A stretch of DNA of 64,000 bases, from assembly GCF_014529535.1 (NCBI RefSeq), contig NW_023503313.1, positions 3,271,800-3,335,799 on the forward strand. The letters run 5' to 3'. The first letter of the stretch is position 1; each line of letters begins with the position of its first letter. The DNA is from Bradysia coprophila. Its lineage: Eukaryota; Arthropoda; Insecta; Diptera; Sciaridae. Below the pieces are notes generated by a model. It was not told the DNA's origin, ran no database searches, and was given only the letters and a program-made list of their open reading frames with translations. A program made the translations under genes and the position numbers. Positions 35,701 through 48,390 of this stretch are shown here, piece after piece.

Positions 35701-38700
35701 GCTTTCTAGCATCGAACCAACCATTGGTGATGATCGGTCTTCCGTTGTAAGCGAATTTAGGTAAGTTTCTAGCTCAGTAATCGGCTGTGCACAAGACAAC
35801 CAATTTTTTCTTTAAAATCTATTTCAGTCGCCTAGCAAGCGGAATCATATCACCATCGGAAATTCCCGATTCACCGACGCAAATTGTCGCCCACTCACCG
35901 CGACGGATACCTGGAACGTCAGTATCGTTTCCATGTACCCCGCCGAATCCACTTCGCAGTGTTTTCGAAGACAACCTTAATCCATATGGTGTCGAGAATA
36001 CGCCAGCTCAGTTCTCCTACGCAACGAGTCTTAGCAATTTGAGTCTAGACGACGAGCCAAAAATCGAGACTGATATTACTACAAAGGAACTGAATTTACT
36101 AAGCATTGACGACGACACTGCCCGAAACGTGAAGCAGCTCAATGATGTGGAGCGTTTTGGCAATTCGAATGATATTGGAAATATCAACGCTAATTTGTCC
36201 GACAGCGATGATCGAGACGATGAAATTTTAGAGTCCTGCATGTCTATGGGAATGGGTCGTATTGTGCGATCTCAAAATGCAATTCAAATGACCGAACAGG
36301 ATTCAAACGAACGTCATCAGAAAGAAGTACTGTCCGACGACAGTTCCAGCAGCTGCAATGAAAATGAACGGTGTTTGTTGGAGAAACTCATGCAAGGTGG
36401 CTTAGCTAAAACGACTAAGTCCAGTTCGAAGCCCGATTTTCATGCTTCGTGCGAAGCATTACCGAAACAAGTCTACAAGGAGAATCCAATTCATATGTTG
36501 AAAAAAGGTGGAATTCCTGCCTATGTAGCATCCAAAGACGAAGTAAACCGATTCATGGTCGAAGACAGTCCGTGCAGCTTCTCAGTAATGAGTGAGCTAT
36601 CCGATATCACAGTGGGCTCTAGTGTCGCTGGATTAGTTCCAGTTAACAGGTAAAATTGATTTTTGAGCGAACGAAAAGGTTCTCGTTTTCTAATTTGTAA
36701 TTTCTTTCTTGTGCAGGCTAAACAAGACACCAGGACCTTATGTGAACACGATTCCAGAAGTTAGTCAACAAAGAATTGGCGACATTTCTTCTGATTCCAT
36801 TTCGGCTGATTCAGCCGACGATGAGCATTTATTAAACGAGGTGAGCGATGAGTATTTTTTAATTTGTAGTTGTCGTAGGTCAGGCCCGAATATTTTTTGA
36901 TGTGATTCTAGCTGCTTTATTGGTCGCCTTTGCCAAGATATTTCAAAATTCAGATTCCGTTTCTCAATCAATTTCTTCTCGCACAAACAAATTCCAAAGT
37001 TTTTTTTTGCAATATTTTCGACCCAATTTCTTTCACACACAAAACAAATAACGAAAAGAAAAACAAATTCAAATTGTGATTCAAAAATAGCTACAAAAGT
37101 GCGATCTATATGTCACTGTAACGTTGACGAAAAAGAACATGCGAACGAAAAGAAAAGCTATTTTCACGCAATGTAGTTTATGTGTTAAAAGGCCATACGT
37201 TCCATTACATCGTTAGAAGAGGTTGTAGTTGGACAAGTATTGTGACAGGAAGAAAGAGTCACAGAGGACTCAAAAGCTTTGAGGCAAAACAAACCTTAAC
37301 CCGTTCCCTTAAGAGGATTCACTAATGTTCACAACGATTTTTCGGATATAAATGCCGGCCTTAAGCTGGTGCACTTGTTTTTAATTGACTATTTGTGTCT
37401 GATCAAAGTATATAAACATCACTGAAGGTAATGCAAATCCGTGAAAACACACAAAACCCAACTTTCGAGTGAATACAATTTTTTCAATTTTGTACACAAG
37501 TCGAATTCGCTTTGTTAAATTGCAACACATGACAAAATTCAATATTAAGCAACGCAGCTCCAACAACATTATTACACACCAACAAAAAGATCCTAATTTA
37601 ATGCTCCATCGCTTTGTAGAGATATACAATGAACGTCAACACTTTATACTTTCATTGGAGATATAGGCAATATGACTGTTCCAAGGCCATAAGGGGTAAA
37701 CCATTACGCTTCGTGAAGTTCTTAAGAAAGCCAATTTCGTAAACCTTTGACATAAAATATATAGGCGAATATAGGAGATAATGGTTTATCTCATAAAATA
37801 TGAAATCCGATCTCTAAGGATGAAATCGTGTTCGTTCGGCCAGTGAAAATTTATGTTTACAGTTACTTGGAACAAACCTATAGATATGGTGATCGTAACC
37901 AAAAAATTTAATAATTTCGTTTTCGAGGTCTCCAGATTTGCGAGTAGAGTGACTTCGATTGAAAACTGAATCATCAACAGTACTTGTTGTGGATCAAGTA
38001 TGGCATGTTTGGTATCGTTGAAAAGCTTATTCCTCAGGCTATAATATTAGGGGCAAATAAGTTTGAAATAAGGCTACCAGAAAGGTACAGAAGTGGCCAA
38101 ATTTCACCGAGGGTAGCGGAAAAATTAACTTCTCTGAAAATGTAACTTAATAGAACATTTTCAAAATTTTTTTCGCCATTTGAAAGAGCTTATTAACCGC
38201 GTCTAGAATCAATCTGGACTGGCTGGTTCGGTCACTTTGTCAAGGATACATCACTCTTCGAAAATGGTGAAATTTTGACTTTCAACTGTTATTGCTCCGA
38301 GAGCAAATGACCGAAAGAAATATTTTTTACACAGTATAACTTAGAATTGTTCCCTCTACCGATCCCCATTAAAGTTTGTGCTCAGGCTGTGCTTGACTGC
38401 TTGTGGCAGCGCATCCATTGGTTCTCAGAAACGGCTCAGGGGTTCGGGCTAATTTTTTCCTGTGTGATGTTCTTGTCCATCACTCATTATAAATATGAAA
38501 AAAAATTATTGCTGGTCGGCGGTCCCTCTTTAATCTCGTTTCAAACCAACCGTGAATGACATCGAGCATGATTCATTTGAGCAAGAATCAAATAAGAACT
38601 TTGAGAACCGGCTAAAATGCAGGACTAAACTCAGCAAATGCTAAAACCGTTCAAAATTTAAAAAATATTCGATTTTTGAACTTTCGCAATTTTTGGAAAT

Positions 38701-41700
38701 TTTGGTAAAAATTTCCAAATAAATTTCCAAAAATAGGCCCTGTTTACTTCTATATTATTTCATGGATATTGCTCAGAGTGACGTTATTCTAACATAAAAT
38801 AGAGCGCACGGAAAGAAGTACTGAACCAAATTGTGGTGCATGTACGGGTAAACGGATGTTTCCTTTAGTGAATGCATCCAAACCTTGATCTCTAAACAGG
38901 TATACTTCAGGTTTAGCCTGTCGTTAACTCGAAAACTTTTTCTGTGAAATTAAATAGCGCGACCCAACCGCTAAAAAATGTTTCTCTCAAAATATTTAGT
39001 CACAAAAGATTAAGAAGAAAATATTTGTAAGTCGTCCTTATATTAACACCGAAAGATGAATGTAAAAACCGTATCTTTACAATTTCATTACACAGTAGCA
39101 ATGAATGAGCTCACTATATCTATAAGTGGGAAGGCCTTGCCAATTTATTTAACAACAACTTTTTTTTTTGATATCACAGTGGGGGAAAGAGATTTTTATT
39201 CTTTCTAACAAATTGAATAATTTACATTACAGGCATTGGCCATCGGAATGCAAAGTAAAACGTCTTCGAAACAACCGTCTGTGCTGCCAAAATCGCAGAT
39301 TTTATTACCGACAGCACCATCAGCATCACAATGCAAACCAAAGTTACCAGCAACAAATTCTCAATCAATTTCTTCCAAAACACCACGCCCAGACAATGGC
39401 CAGTCAGCGAATGGTTCGTTTAGTTCCATCGATTCAAGTGATTCGTACGATGCCTCGATTCTTGAGCATTGTATGCAGGCCGGAATGTCTAAGCCATCGC
39501 TACGCAAACCACAACCAGCGACATCGGAAAAAGTACCCTCGAAAGTGGCCTCGCCAAAGCGATCTCAGTTGCCAACATTTAAGTCACACGCTCAGTACGA
39601 ACGTGAACGAAAGGAACGCGATCGAAAGGAAGATCTTCTGTTGACGGAATGTCGAAATGTTGGAATGCAGAAAATTGGACGAACTGATGCACAAATTAAA
39701 CCACCGACACGACATGTACGACAGATTTTAGCACCAGCTACATTCACCCAACAATTGTCGAACACAAAATCGGAAAGCGAACGAAACAGTCCTCCAAAAA
39801 ACGCCGAGACTACGTCTGTAGTTGTGTCGGACTCAGTAGCAGCAGGTGCCCCCTTCACAACTCCAGACGTAGAGACGATGTACCACACCGAAGGCACAAA
39901 AAAGTCAGAAAACGTTCTAGACCACCTTCCCACAATAAAAACGACCAGAATTGGATCTAATCAAAACGATCAACTGAATGACATCATGCAAATGTCCTTC
40001 TGCAGTTTAAATCTAAGCACCGGCAGCAACCTATTGGAACGCTCAAACGAGTATCCCGCTCTGAAGATGAACACCAGCGATTGTATCGACGACTCCTGTC
40101 ACGGATCTATCATCGACATGGAAATTTCGAACGAATGTCTTATGGAACACTTTGAAATGACATCGTCGAAAGTAGATAAGCATAAAGATCCAGATTTGAT
40201 GCTCAAATCGGTGGACCGATTAACACAAGAACTTGTGTCTACAGCAGAATATTTGCGCACCACAGCCAATAATAACGAGGAATCTGTGCACAAGAAATCC
40301 AGCAGCAATTCAAATAATACTTGGAATGAAGACACCTGTCCCAATGACGTGTCATTTCCAAGCATCAGCATGACTGTTCCGCTCATCGCATCTATGAACG
40401 AGGATGATAACACGTACAGCGATTTAAACAATTTCGATTGTCATAACGATGGCTATGAAGAGCAAACGCCCACAAACGACACCAAGAATGTAATGAACGA
40501 ACTGCAGAACAACTATTCCAGAACATACATCACCAGTGACGAGCAGTTTTTGGAGAATGTATCCATGGACCGTACTCTGAAATTGATTGATTGCACGTCA
40601 CAACCGGAATCGCTCGATACGAATACCATTGTCAACGACAACAGCAACAATTCGAACGGCATTAACTTTCAAGTTGGTGGCGAGGTACAACATACATTTC
40701 GTGATAGTCTGTCTAATTATCTATCACCTCGTTCGTATTCTTACGACACTGGTTCAACAATGACAACATCCACCATCATAGCGAAAGAGGCAAATAAATT
40801 GGTTGTTGAACTCTTAAATATGCAAACAATGACCGATAGCACGACCAGCTTAGACCTGGATCAGGTTCGTCCGCCATCGGGAATGGATTGTATTAGCTTG
40901 TCTGGCTGCAACTTGGACACTCCGTTTAGTCCACAACTATCGCGATCACGGAAAAAATCTCTTCCTCATGGCATCGTCGCGAAAAGAGCATTGAGTCATC
41001 TGGCACCATCAGGTAGCACTGAAAGTGTAAATTCGAGTTGCAATCTGGACAACATAAAACCGCCTTCGATAATGGATGAGCTATTGGATTCAATGATTAG
41101 TGTCGCTAGCATTACTTCTGAAGTTGTCGAGAACAATGGAACCAATGATCACAGCTCTAAATATGAGACGGCCTTAAGTGAAATCGATGACACAACCACA
41201 TTACGCAGTTGCCTAGATCTTCCGAACGATTCAACACCGATACCATCCGATTTCAGCAGTGCCGAATCGACTCCAAAGAAAGTACGAAATGTGAAGCGAT
41301 CGATGACACCCAGACAGAAAAGACACTTCGTGAAGGAACGGTACCGCACATATACCATCGCTGCCGATATGGTGTTAAGCGATACAATCGATGAAATTCG
41401 TGCGGATAGTGATGCAGATGTAAAGAATGACATCTATGATGATGAAGTGATTCAAGTGGAAATCAGCAGTAGCCCGAGGCGATCGATGTCCAAGCAGCGC
41501 AGAGCTGAAGACCGAGCCCGCTTTGAAACGCAGGTATGTTTTTTACGGTTTATTTGTTAGGTTTTGCTTTTTTCGATTTTTTTTGGTTGTTTCTCGTCTA
41601 TCTTCTAATGAAAGTTCAGTTCTCTCGGACATTAAACGATTAAACGAATTAAATATTGCAGGTTCTCAGTCCCATGTTGCCAATCCAATCGAGTTCAGCT

Positions 41701-43041
41701 AATGGAACAGTTTTCAATGAAAAACTATCAAATCCAAAACAGACCGACGATGTGAATGCAACATTGTTGTCGAATTTCAAATCACAACATCTGCTCGCTG
41801 ACGATACCAGTGGCGATTCAATGAGCTTGATTTCGAATGAAGATGATGATGACGATGAAGCTGGCATGTCTTCAATGCGAGCTCTAACAGCCAAATTTAC
41901 TTACATAAGAGCTGGCATTGTACCGGCACAACAGCACATTCAAACGAAGCTGGAGAACGAATGTAACAGTTTAGACTTTGATCAAAACTCCGAAACTGAA
42001 TCGTGCGATCAAAATCACGACACCTACATCATTACTTCGAAGCCGAAGCCAAAAATTGTGAAACCGATCGATCGTGATTCATGCTATGAATCGAACTGTA
42101 CGGACGATAATGGAAAGTCACCGGAAACGAAAGCAATACGCGGCAAAAAGAAGTCGTCGTACGTTTCACCATACAGCAAAGAATCGGTTACGAAAATGCC
42201 AACGAAAAAAACGGTTGCTTCCAGCGTCCTGCCGGCTCGTAATAAAATGTTGGATGAACGTAAAGGTATTGTTGCCAAGGCCGACAATGCCACGATTGTC
42301 ACAAAAACGCATATTCTGCTAAATAAATCGAGTTTAGCCAGCAAATCTACAAAGGTTACTACACCTAAAGTGACAAAGGAAGTTGAAAAGCCGAATGCTG
42401 GTCGGCCACTTCCTGCTAAAACTAAAGCTCCAGCAACTGTAATGAAAAGTCCCGCAAAATTAGCATCACCACAAACGTTACCGGAAAGGCAAGGCACATT
42501 CATCAAAGAAGAACCATCGAGTCCCGATGTACCCGTTGTCGTTTCATCCGAACCATCATCCCCATCCAGAACGACACGTCTTCCGACAAAACTTCCAGAC
42601 GCCAAATCAACCACTTCCCTTACAAAGAGCCGTACATTTTTGTCCAAATTAAAATCACCACTCCAACGGCCACAATCATCCGCCAAACCATTGCCATCGC
42701 CAGTAACTGATTCATCGAAGCGTCGTACACTGACCAATGTAGCCAAACCTGTTATACCACAGCGATCCAACAGCCAAACTACAATCAAACCGCTCACCAA
42801 ACGGGATCCATTTTCCACTCAACCTCCATCGAGAAGTAATTCGAATTTGGTGCCTCCACAGAAACGAGACGTTACCAGTCGCATATCTAGCATATGGAAG
42901 CGATCCGATGATACGAAACCGGCAACGGCAACAAACAAAAGTGCTAATGTTGTGGGCAAGAAGCCACCATCGGGCAGTAAATTAAGTCGAAGTTCAACAT
43001 TTGATAACACACCAAGTAATTTAGTCGTTAACACTAATTGA
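32716..43041 (+). CDS. Apc: Adenomatous polyposis coli homologue
   Basis: Coding exons 32765-35760 (exon from acceptor 32716), 35828-36649, 36717-36840, 39233-41533 and 41662-43041; 2540 aa, close to the long insect Apc form. Residues about 228-640 are Armadillo repeats (SLLSMLGN through AALKNLLNFRPGG). Beta-catenin-binding 20-residue-type repeats follow: ETEGTPYVISNAASVSDL, TPGCFSRYDSFSSLD, FETPMMFSRHTSLGSLSS, VENTPAQFSYATSLSNLS and VEDSPCSFSVMSELS. Axin-binding SAMP-like motifs appear as CMSMGM, CMQAGM and CRNVGM. The C-terminal third is basic, Ser/Pro-rich. The N-terminal dimerising coiled coil of vertebrate APC is not present. Role: scaffold of the beta-catenin destruction complex in Wnt signalling. 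Intron 36841-39232 is 2.4 kb. Confidence 0.95.
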
Positions 43042-43741
43042 ACGTTGCAAGATAAATAAGACAGAAACAAAATAATTATTTCATCAGCTACATTAAATAT
43101 TAACATTAGTGAGAGATACGGACGTGATTGAATGGAAAGAAAATTTATCCAAATTCAGCTATAAAACTTGATACATGTGTCCGAAGTAGAAACATTTGAA
43201 TTCAAAAAAAAAGAGAAAGTTTCTTCCACAAATAAAAGATTTTCGGAAGTTTTTTTTGTGTATTTATAAGAAAAGTGTTTACTGAAATATAATTTGTGTG
43301 ATTTCGTTTATTTTATTATTATTATTATTCTTACAATCACTTCTGCAAATTTGTCTCCCGTCAAAATTATTATTACATATGCGGGGAGTAGTTTTTAAGC
43401 GAATAATTTTTTTAGTTCTAAGTTTATTCTTTCTTAATGAAACAAAAAAAAATTATTGTGTTGCATGTGTAATTAATTGTAAAAAAGAAAATTGATTAGG
43501 AAAGAGTTTATGATTTATGATTTACCTGCATTACAACTTATAAATATTATACCATATAAGCTTAAATACTTTTAGGTTTAAAAATAAAACGATTTTTAGT
43601 TATAAGAAATTACAATTTTAATATCACATCTAAAGCGTAGTTAATTAACAATTTAAATATTATAAAGAAATTTCTAGTCCCAGAGTGAAATTGGTGGTTT
43701 TATTTCAAAGAAAGAATAAGAAGAATTATTTCCCTTGACTG
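43042..43741 (+). other. Apc 3' untranslated region and flank
   Basis: Very AT-rich. An AATAAAA-type polyadenylation signal occurs near 43582. No gene recognised. Confidence 0.6.
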
Positions 43742-45707
43742 TTAAGAGTGATATCGCCAAATCTTCAGGTGATTGGGAAACAAGCGGTCTCCGATTTTAA
43801 TGAGTGATAGCTCGTTGGATTCGTCTTTCAATTCTAGGAAACATGTGTCTTTCACTTTTTCTTGAAAAAATTTGTTTTCTGTGAAAAGCGCTCAAAAGTG
43901 AAGACATGCCAGAGGGTACCGAAAACAGTTTTTCGGCAATAACTCAAGAAAAAATTATTTTAAATGGTTGTAATGTTGTACAATTGTCGGCCTTGAAAAG
44001 ACCTACAGGTAGAGTATACGCACCGCTTGGTGCTAGTTGATCCACTAGAGTTATGACTAGAAATATAGTGAATGTTCGGAGAGTCCGCCTTCTCTGCAGC
44101 TTCGATGTACCACGGAACTGAGTATGGGGTGTTGTAGCTGGCCTCACCCACTATCGTTGCACATATAAATTAGAGATGTTCGGGCCGCCCGAAAATGTCG
44201 GGCTGCCCGGGTTTTTATCCGGCCCGACCGGGCTTGGGCCGGGCGGGCTTCAAATCTGTCGGGCCGAGCTTGGACCGGACCTTAAAAATCAAATTTTTGG
44301 CCCGATTTTCAAAGTTTAGCGCCCTTTTTTATATGAAATTTGCTTTCGGGCTGCCCGAAAATGTCGGCCCGTCCGAGTTTTTATCCGGCCCGGTAGGGCT
44401 TGGGCCGGACGGGCTATAAATACGTCGGGCCAGTTCGGGCCGGGCTTTAAAAATGAATTTCGGACCGGGCTTCGGGCCGGACGGGCTTCAAAAAAACATC
44501 GGCCCGCACACCTCTAATATAAATGAACCCAGTACTTTTGAGCTGCAAGCCTACAGAAGTCTTGAAAAAAAAGTTGGTGCCAAAATGTAGATTTTTTCCT
44601 TCTTTCTGAGGGCCCAACTGCCAGAAGAGCATCTGGAACGGTACTACGGCAATCATTTTTTATTGTCTACTATTCTTTCACCTTATCAATAGAAAAACGC
44701 TTCGCTATGTCGCGAATAAATCAGATCCACTATTAGTACTATCAAGAGAAAAATCATTAAAGTTTTCTCAGAGGATTTTAGTCAAATAAAGTGTTAGCGT
44801 ATAGCAAATGACCTCAGGACTACGGAACAGTAATTAGTTTTTCAATTGGACCAATATTTGCTACGTGACAGGAGTTTGGAAAACCGTTTGCTCCCACTTG
44901 ATCGTATCGTTTTTCCAAGCTCCTGTCGCGTAGCAAATATTGGTCCAATTGAAAAACTAATTACTGTTCCGGACTCCTGAGGTCATTTGCTATACGCTAA
45001 CACTTTATTTGACTAAAATCCTCCGAGAAAAATTTAATAATTTTTCACAAGAATTACTAACACTGGATATGTTGTAACGACCTATATTCGAGTCAAAGTG
45101 AAGCGTATACGGTAAGGGAATAGTAGACGATACAAAATTACTCACGTAGAACTGTTCCAGACGCTGTTCTGGCAGTTGGGCCCTCAGAAAGAAGGAAAAA
45201 ATCTACATTTTGGCACCAACTTTTTTTTCAAGACTTCTGTAGGCTTGCAGCCCAAAAGTACTGGGTTCATTTATATGTGCAACGATAGTGGGTGAGTCCA
45301 GCTACAACACCCCATACTCAGTTCCGTGGTACATCGAAGCTGCAGAGAAGGCGGACTCTCCGAACATTCACTATATTTCTAGTCATAACTCTAGTGGATC
45401 AACTAGCACCAAGCGGTGCGTATACTCCACCTGTAGGTCTTTTCAAGGCCGACAATCGTACAATATTACAACAATTTAAAATAATTTTTTCTCGAGTTAT
45501 TGCCGAAAAACTGTTTTCGGTACCCTCTGACATGTCTTCACTTTTGAGCGCTTTTCAAAGAAAACAATTTTTTTTAAGAAAAAGTGAAAGACACGTGTTT
45601 CCTAGAATTGAAAGACGAATCCAACGAGCTATCACTCATTAAAATCGGAGACCGCTTGTTTGCAAAGTTAAAAAAATCACCTGAAGATTTGGCGATATCA
45701 CTCTTAA
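43742..45707. mobile_element. 2-kb foldback element flanked by TTAA
   Basis: The left end TTAAGAGTGATATCGCC and right end GGCGATATCACTCTTAA are inverted, and complementarity continues almost to the centre (arms near 1 kb, interrupted by a nested insertion at 44171-44516). The inner part, about 44760-45030, is an especially tight hairpin. TTAA at both borders suggests TTAA-targeted insertion. Open frames inside are short mirror images of each other, not a transposase. A shorter member lies at 216-440. Confidence 0.85.
44171..44516. mobile_element. GC-rich hAT-like MITE nested in the foldback
   Basis: A 346 bp element with imperfect 17 bp inverted ends, TAGAGATGTTCGGGCCG and CGGCCCGCACACCTCTA (15 of 17 match). 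Exact 8 bp direct repeats ATATAAAT flank it at 44163-44170 and 44517-44524. Removing it restores the pairing of the foldback arms, because the right arm reads through as atataaatgaaccc. The interior is two diverged tandem units of about 165 bp built from ggcccg/gggcc phrases, unlike the AT-rich surroundings. Confidence 0.92.
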
Positions 45708-45715
45708 GTTCAAGA

Positions 45716-45958
45716 TCAAGTTCACTACAGGGAGAGAAACGTGGAATTCGACATGCTTTCCAATTTAAGAGTTGTTGCGGTTTTTAATTGATTCCACAAG
45801 AATTTCGTTGAATAACTGAAAATCTAGATTTTGATGAATTTTGGGTAGGCACGCGCTAGTAACAAGAATGAAGTACTAAAATGCAGAATCAAGCCACGGC
45901 TACTCTTAAAATAGAAAACATGTCGAATTTCAGTTTTCTCTCCCTGCCGTGAACTTGA
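45716..45958. mobile_element. MITE-like inverted repeat beside the foldback
   Basis: A 243 bp element. The left end TCAAGTTCAC pairs with the right end GTGAACTTGA, then CAGGGAGAGAAA pairs with TTTTCTCTCCCTG and AATTCGACATG with CATGTCGAATT. No target duplication seen. Confidence 0.75.
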
Positions 45959-46802
45959 ATTTGTACTTAACAGCCAAAAGAAAAGCAAAAAACGGAAAAG
46001 GTCTTTACCGCCTTGACGATGACACGACAGCTTGAGTTAATCTGAACCTATTTTCAAAAGTTCGGCTTCAATCGACCAATCGTATAAAACTCCGGAGATT
46101 AAGTTCGTCGATGGACCATATCGACCGAATGATTTGGGAGTTATTCTTAAAAGAATTGATGCCAGTTTTTTCTTTATCGGACGATAACTTGGGTAGTTCA
46201 GCACCGATTTGCGAAATTTTTTCTTTCTTTGCTCCTGGCCACCTGGCCAAAAAATGAAGATTCTGTCCACTAAAATTCCAGAGCACAGAGTGTTCACATT
46301 CTGTTTACAAAAGAAATTCAGGCGTACAGAGTGTTCACATTCTGTGTACACAACTCAAAATGTGCACAGAAACCAAGAACATGTGAACAAATGATACACA
46401 GTTCGAGTACAGATGTGAACTATTTTGAGCACGAACTGTGAATTTTTCACAGTTTGTTAATATTTTGTGAACAGAAGTCGATTCTAATTTATCGTTTTAC
46501 CCGAAGGGTGGCTTACAGATGAGTTCCTTGAGTTCTAAGAGTTATTCACAAAAGAGTTCTTGCCGGAATATTTGGTGAACCAACACTATAGTAATTCTGA
46601 ACCGATTTAAAAAAAATTCTTCCAATTTACGATGAATGCAATTCATTAGGTCAATTTCTAACGTTTCTAAATCGAAATGAATATTTTTGCTATGAAAAAG
46701 CGTGAAATCGGAAAGAATTTTATTTTTTATTTGGATATTTTCCCTTTACAGCAAAATCATTTGAATTTTGATATATTCTGTATGAAAATTGCCATATACA
46801 AG
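45959..46802. other. Spacer without recognised gene
   Basis: Contains a short direct repeat, AGAGTGTTCACATTCTGT, near 46290 and 46330. Otherwise nothing supported. Confidence 0.45.
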
Positions 46803-46869
46803 GCCCCACCTTTTAAGTGGGTTAGGTCTGACTGACTGATTTTCTTAATCAATTTTTGCGATTATTACA
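46803..46869 (+). repeat. Short dispersed repeat D, copy 2
   Basis: Counterpart of 18364-18433 in the TMED7/CLCC1 spacer: CACCTTTTAAGTGGGTTAGG, GACTGACTGATTTTCTTAA and GCGATTATTACAAA in the same order. It ends just before the foldback element at 46876. Confidence 0.6.
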
Positions 46870-46875
46870 AATAAT

Positions 46876-47293
46876 ACATTACTGCTATAAGGCTGTATAT
46901 AAGAGACGTGTACGTATACGAGCGCTTGCGCAAGTATTAGTACGAGTCTCTTATATACAGCCATATATCAGTGAGGTATTCTATTGCAGTAGGTTATTTT
47001 AACTCTACACTTGTCAAAATAACCGTTTCCCAAGCTTGTTGCTTAAAACCACACTTGTGAGTTCGGCTCGTATCACAAAATTGATCCCTTATGAAATGAA
47101 CTACCTCCGCAGCATCCAATGTAATCTACTATACCCTAGAGTGCTAACGTTTTTGCAAGCAAAATTACATCACTAGATTTTGAGATAAAATACCTCACTG
47201 ATATAAGGCTGTATATAAGAGACTCGTACTAGTACTTGCGCTAGCGCGCGTATACGTACACGTCTCTTATATACAACCTTATAGCAGTAATGT
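46876..47293. mobile_element. Foldback with doubly palindromic arms
   Basis: The left arm 46876-46980 and right arm 47189-47293 are inverted copies (ACATTACTGCTATAAGG against CCTTATAGCAGTAATGT). Each arm is itself a hairpin: CTGTATATAAGAGAC pairs with GTCTCTTATATACAG, around a core of alternating purine-pyrimidine TACGTATACG type. The 200 bp spacer has distant likeness to the interior of the hAT-like element at 55385-56511 (both carry CTACAxTTGTCAAAA followed by a CAAGCTTGTTGCT-like phrase). Confidence 0.75.
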
Positions 47294-47710
47294 ACTAATA
47301 CGACTGTACCTCGATTCTCATGCGATCGTAATTCCAAATATTCGTAGCTGGACAGTTCGCTTCGATCTGGCCGCAAAGTTCACACTCGTTCAAGGTTTTT
47401 ATACAACGAAATCACTCAAAAAATTCTTTTCGGAATAACTCCTAGATTATTACTCCGATACTTTCAATTAACGAGCTTAGCCTCAGAATAAGTTTTTGGA
47501 AATCCGTTGAGGATCACTCAAGTTATCGTGTAAACGTTTTTAAAAATCCGTGGAAAATTACTCAAGTTATCGTATCAAGGAATGAACAAAGTGTGACAAA
47601 CTGTTCACGTATATAAGGTTTTCGTGCATTGTAGTGAACATTGTGTGACAAATAGTTTAGTTTATTTATCATTCGTAAGACGCATGACTTTCTTGAAAGA
47701 AAGGGGGTAG
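47294..47710. other. Spacer without recognised gene
   Basis: AT-rich, with a direct repeat of a short phrase (CGTTGAGGATCACTCAAGTTATCGTG near 47507 and a variant near 47551). Nothing else supported. Confidence 0.4.
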
Positions 47711-48390
47711 GGTAATTTGGCACCATGCAAGTTTGATGCGTGCCAGTTTCCACTTTAATGTGAATTTAGCACAGTGCTAGATTCACCATCTGAAGAGTAA
47801 TTTGGCACCATGCAACTTTGGAAATTGGCACACGGTAGCCATAATAGAAAATTAAATAAAAGTGAATGGTGTGCTAATCATAGTTAGCCGTCTGTCACTA
47901 TTAGTCAACATTATTTACCTATAAAGGAAAGGCTTGGCAAAAATTAGGGAATTGTGATGTTTCGATTCGAGGAACAACGTTTAGCTGCTCGACGAAGATT
48001 GCTCAATAGGGTCGGAAAACGACAATTCCTCCAAGACATCGCAACTTTTATGCAAGACTTCGTAAAAGGACGAATTTTCTAGTTTGGAGACAAATTATTG
48101 AATTTCTCTCGATGCCTTCAAAGCCATAGCTTGTTTGCGTCATTTTGTAAAAAGACAAATTTCTTAGTTTTGACTGCGAAAACTCGTAAAATGACAAATT
48201 TATTGACTCACAGACTCAATCATAACTTCCAGATTAAAATGAGTTAGCACAAAACTGGCACACAAGCTTCGTTGCGTGTGCCAAATTCTCAAAAACCTAG
48301 GAAAAAAGGTAATCTGGCACATGTGCTAGATTCCACTTCATGTAAGGAATTTGGCACCCCCTTCCCGTGTGCCAAATTCTCGGATCCCAA
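47711..48390. repeat. Repetitive tract with GGTAATTTGGCAC motifs
   Basis: The phrase TAATTTGGCACCATGCAA occurs at about 47713 and 47800. Related or inverted forms (GTGTGCCAAATTCTC; AATTTGGCACCCC) cluster at about 48278-48390. Arms in both directions suggest an element of about 680 bp with inverted ends. Borders uncertain. Confidence 0.5.

Noticed and set aside
42084-42818. 244-codon minus-strand frame inside Apc
   Set aside because: Mirror of the Ser/Pro/Lys-rich coding exon; the plus strand is clearly the gene.
45288-45642. Frames of 63 and 116 codons in the foldback right arm
   Set aside because: Near-identical frames occur in the opposite arm, as any palindrome would give; no transposase motifs.
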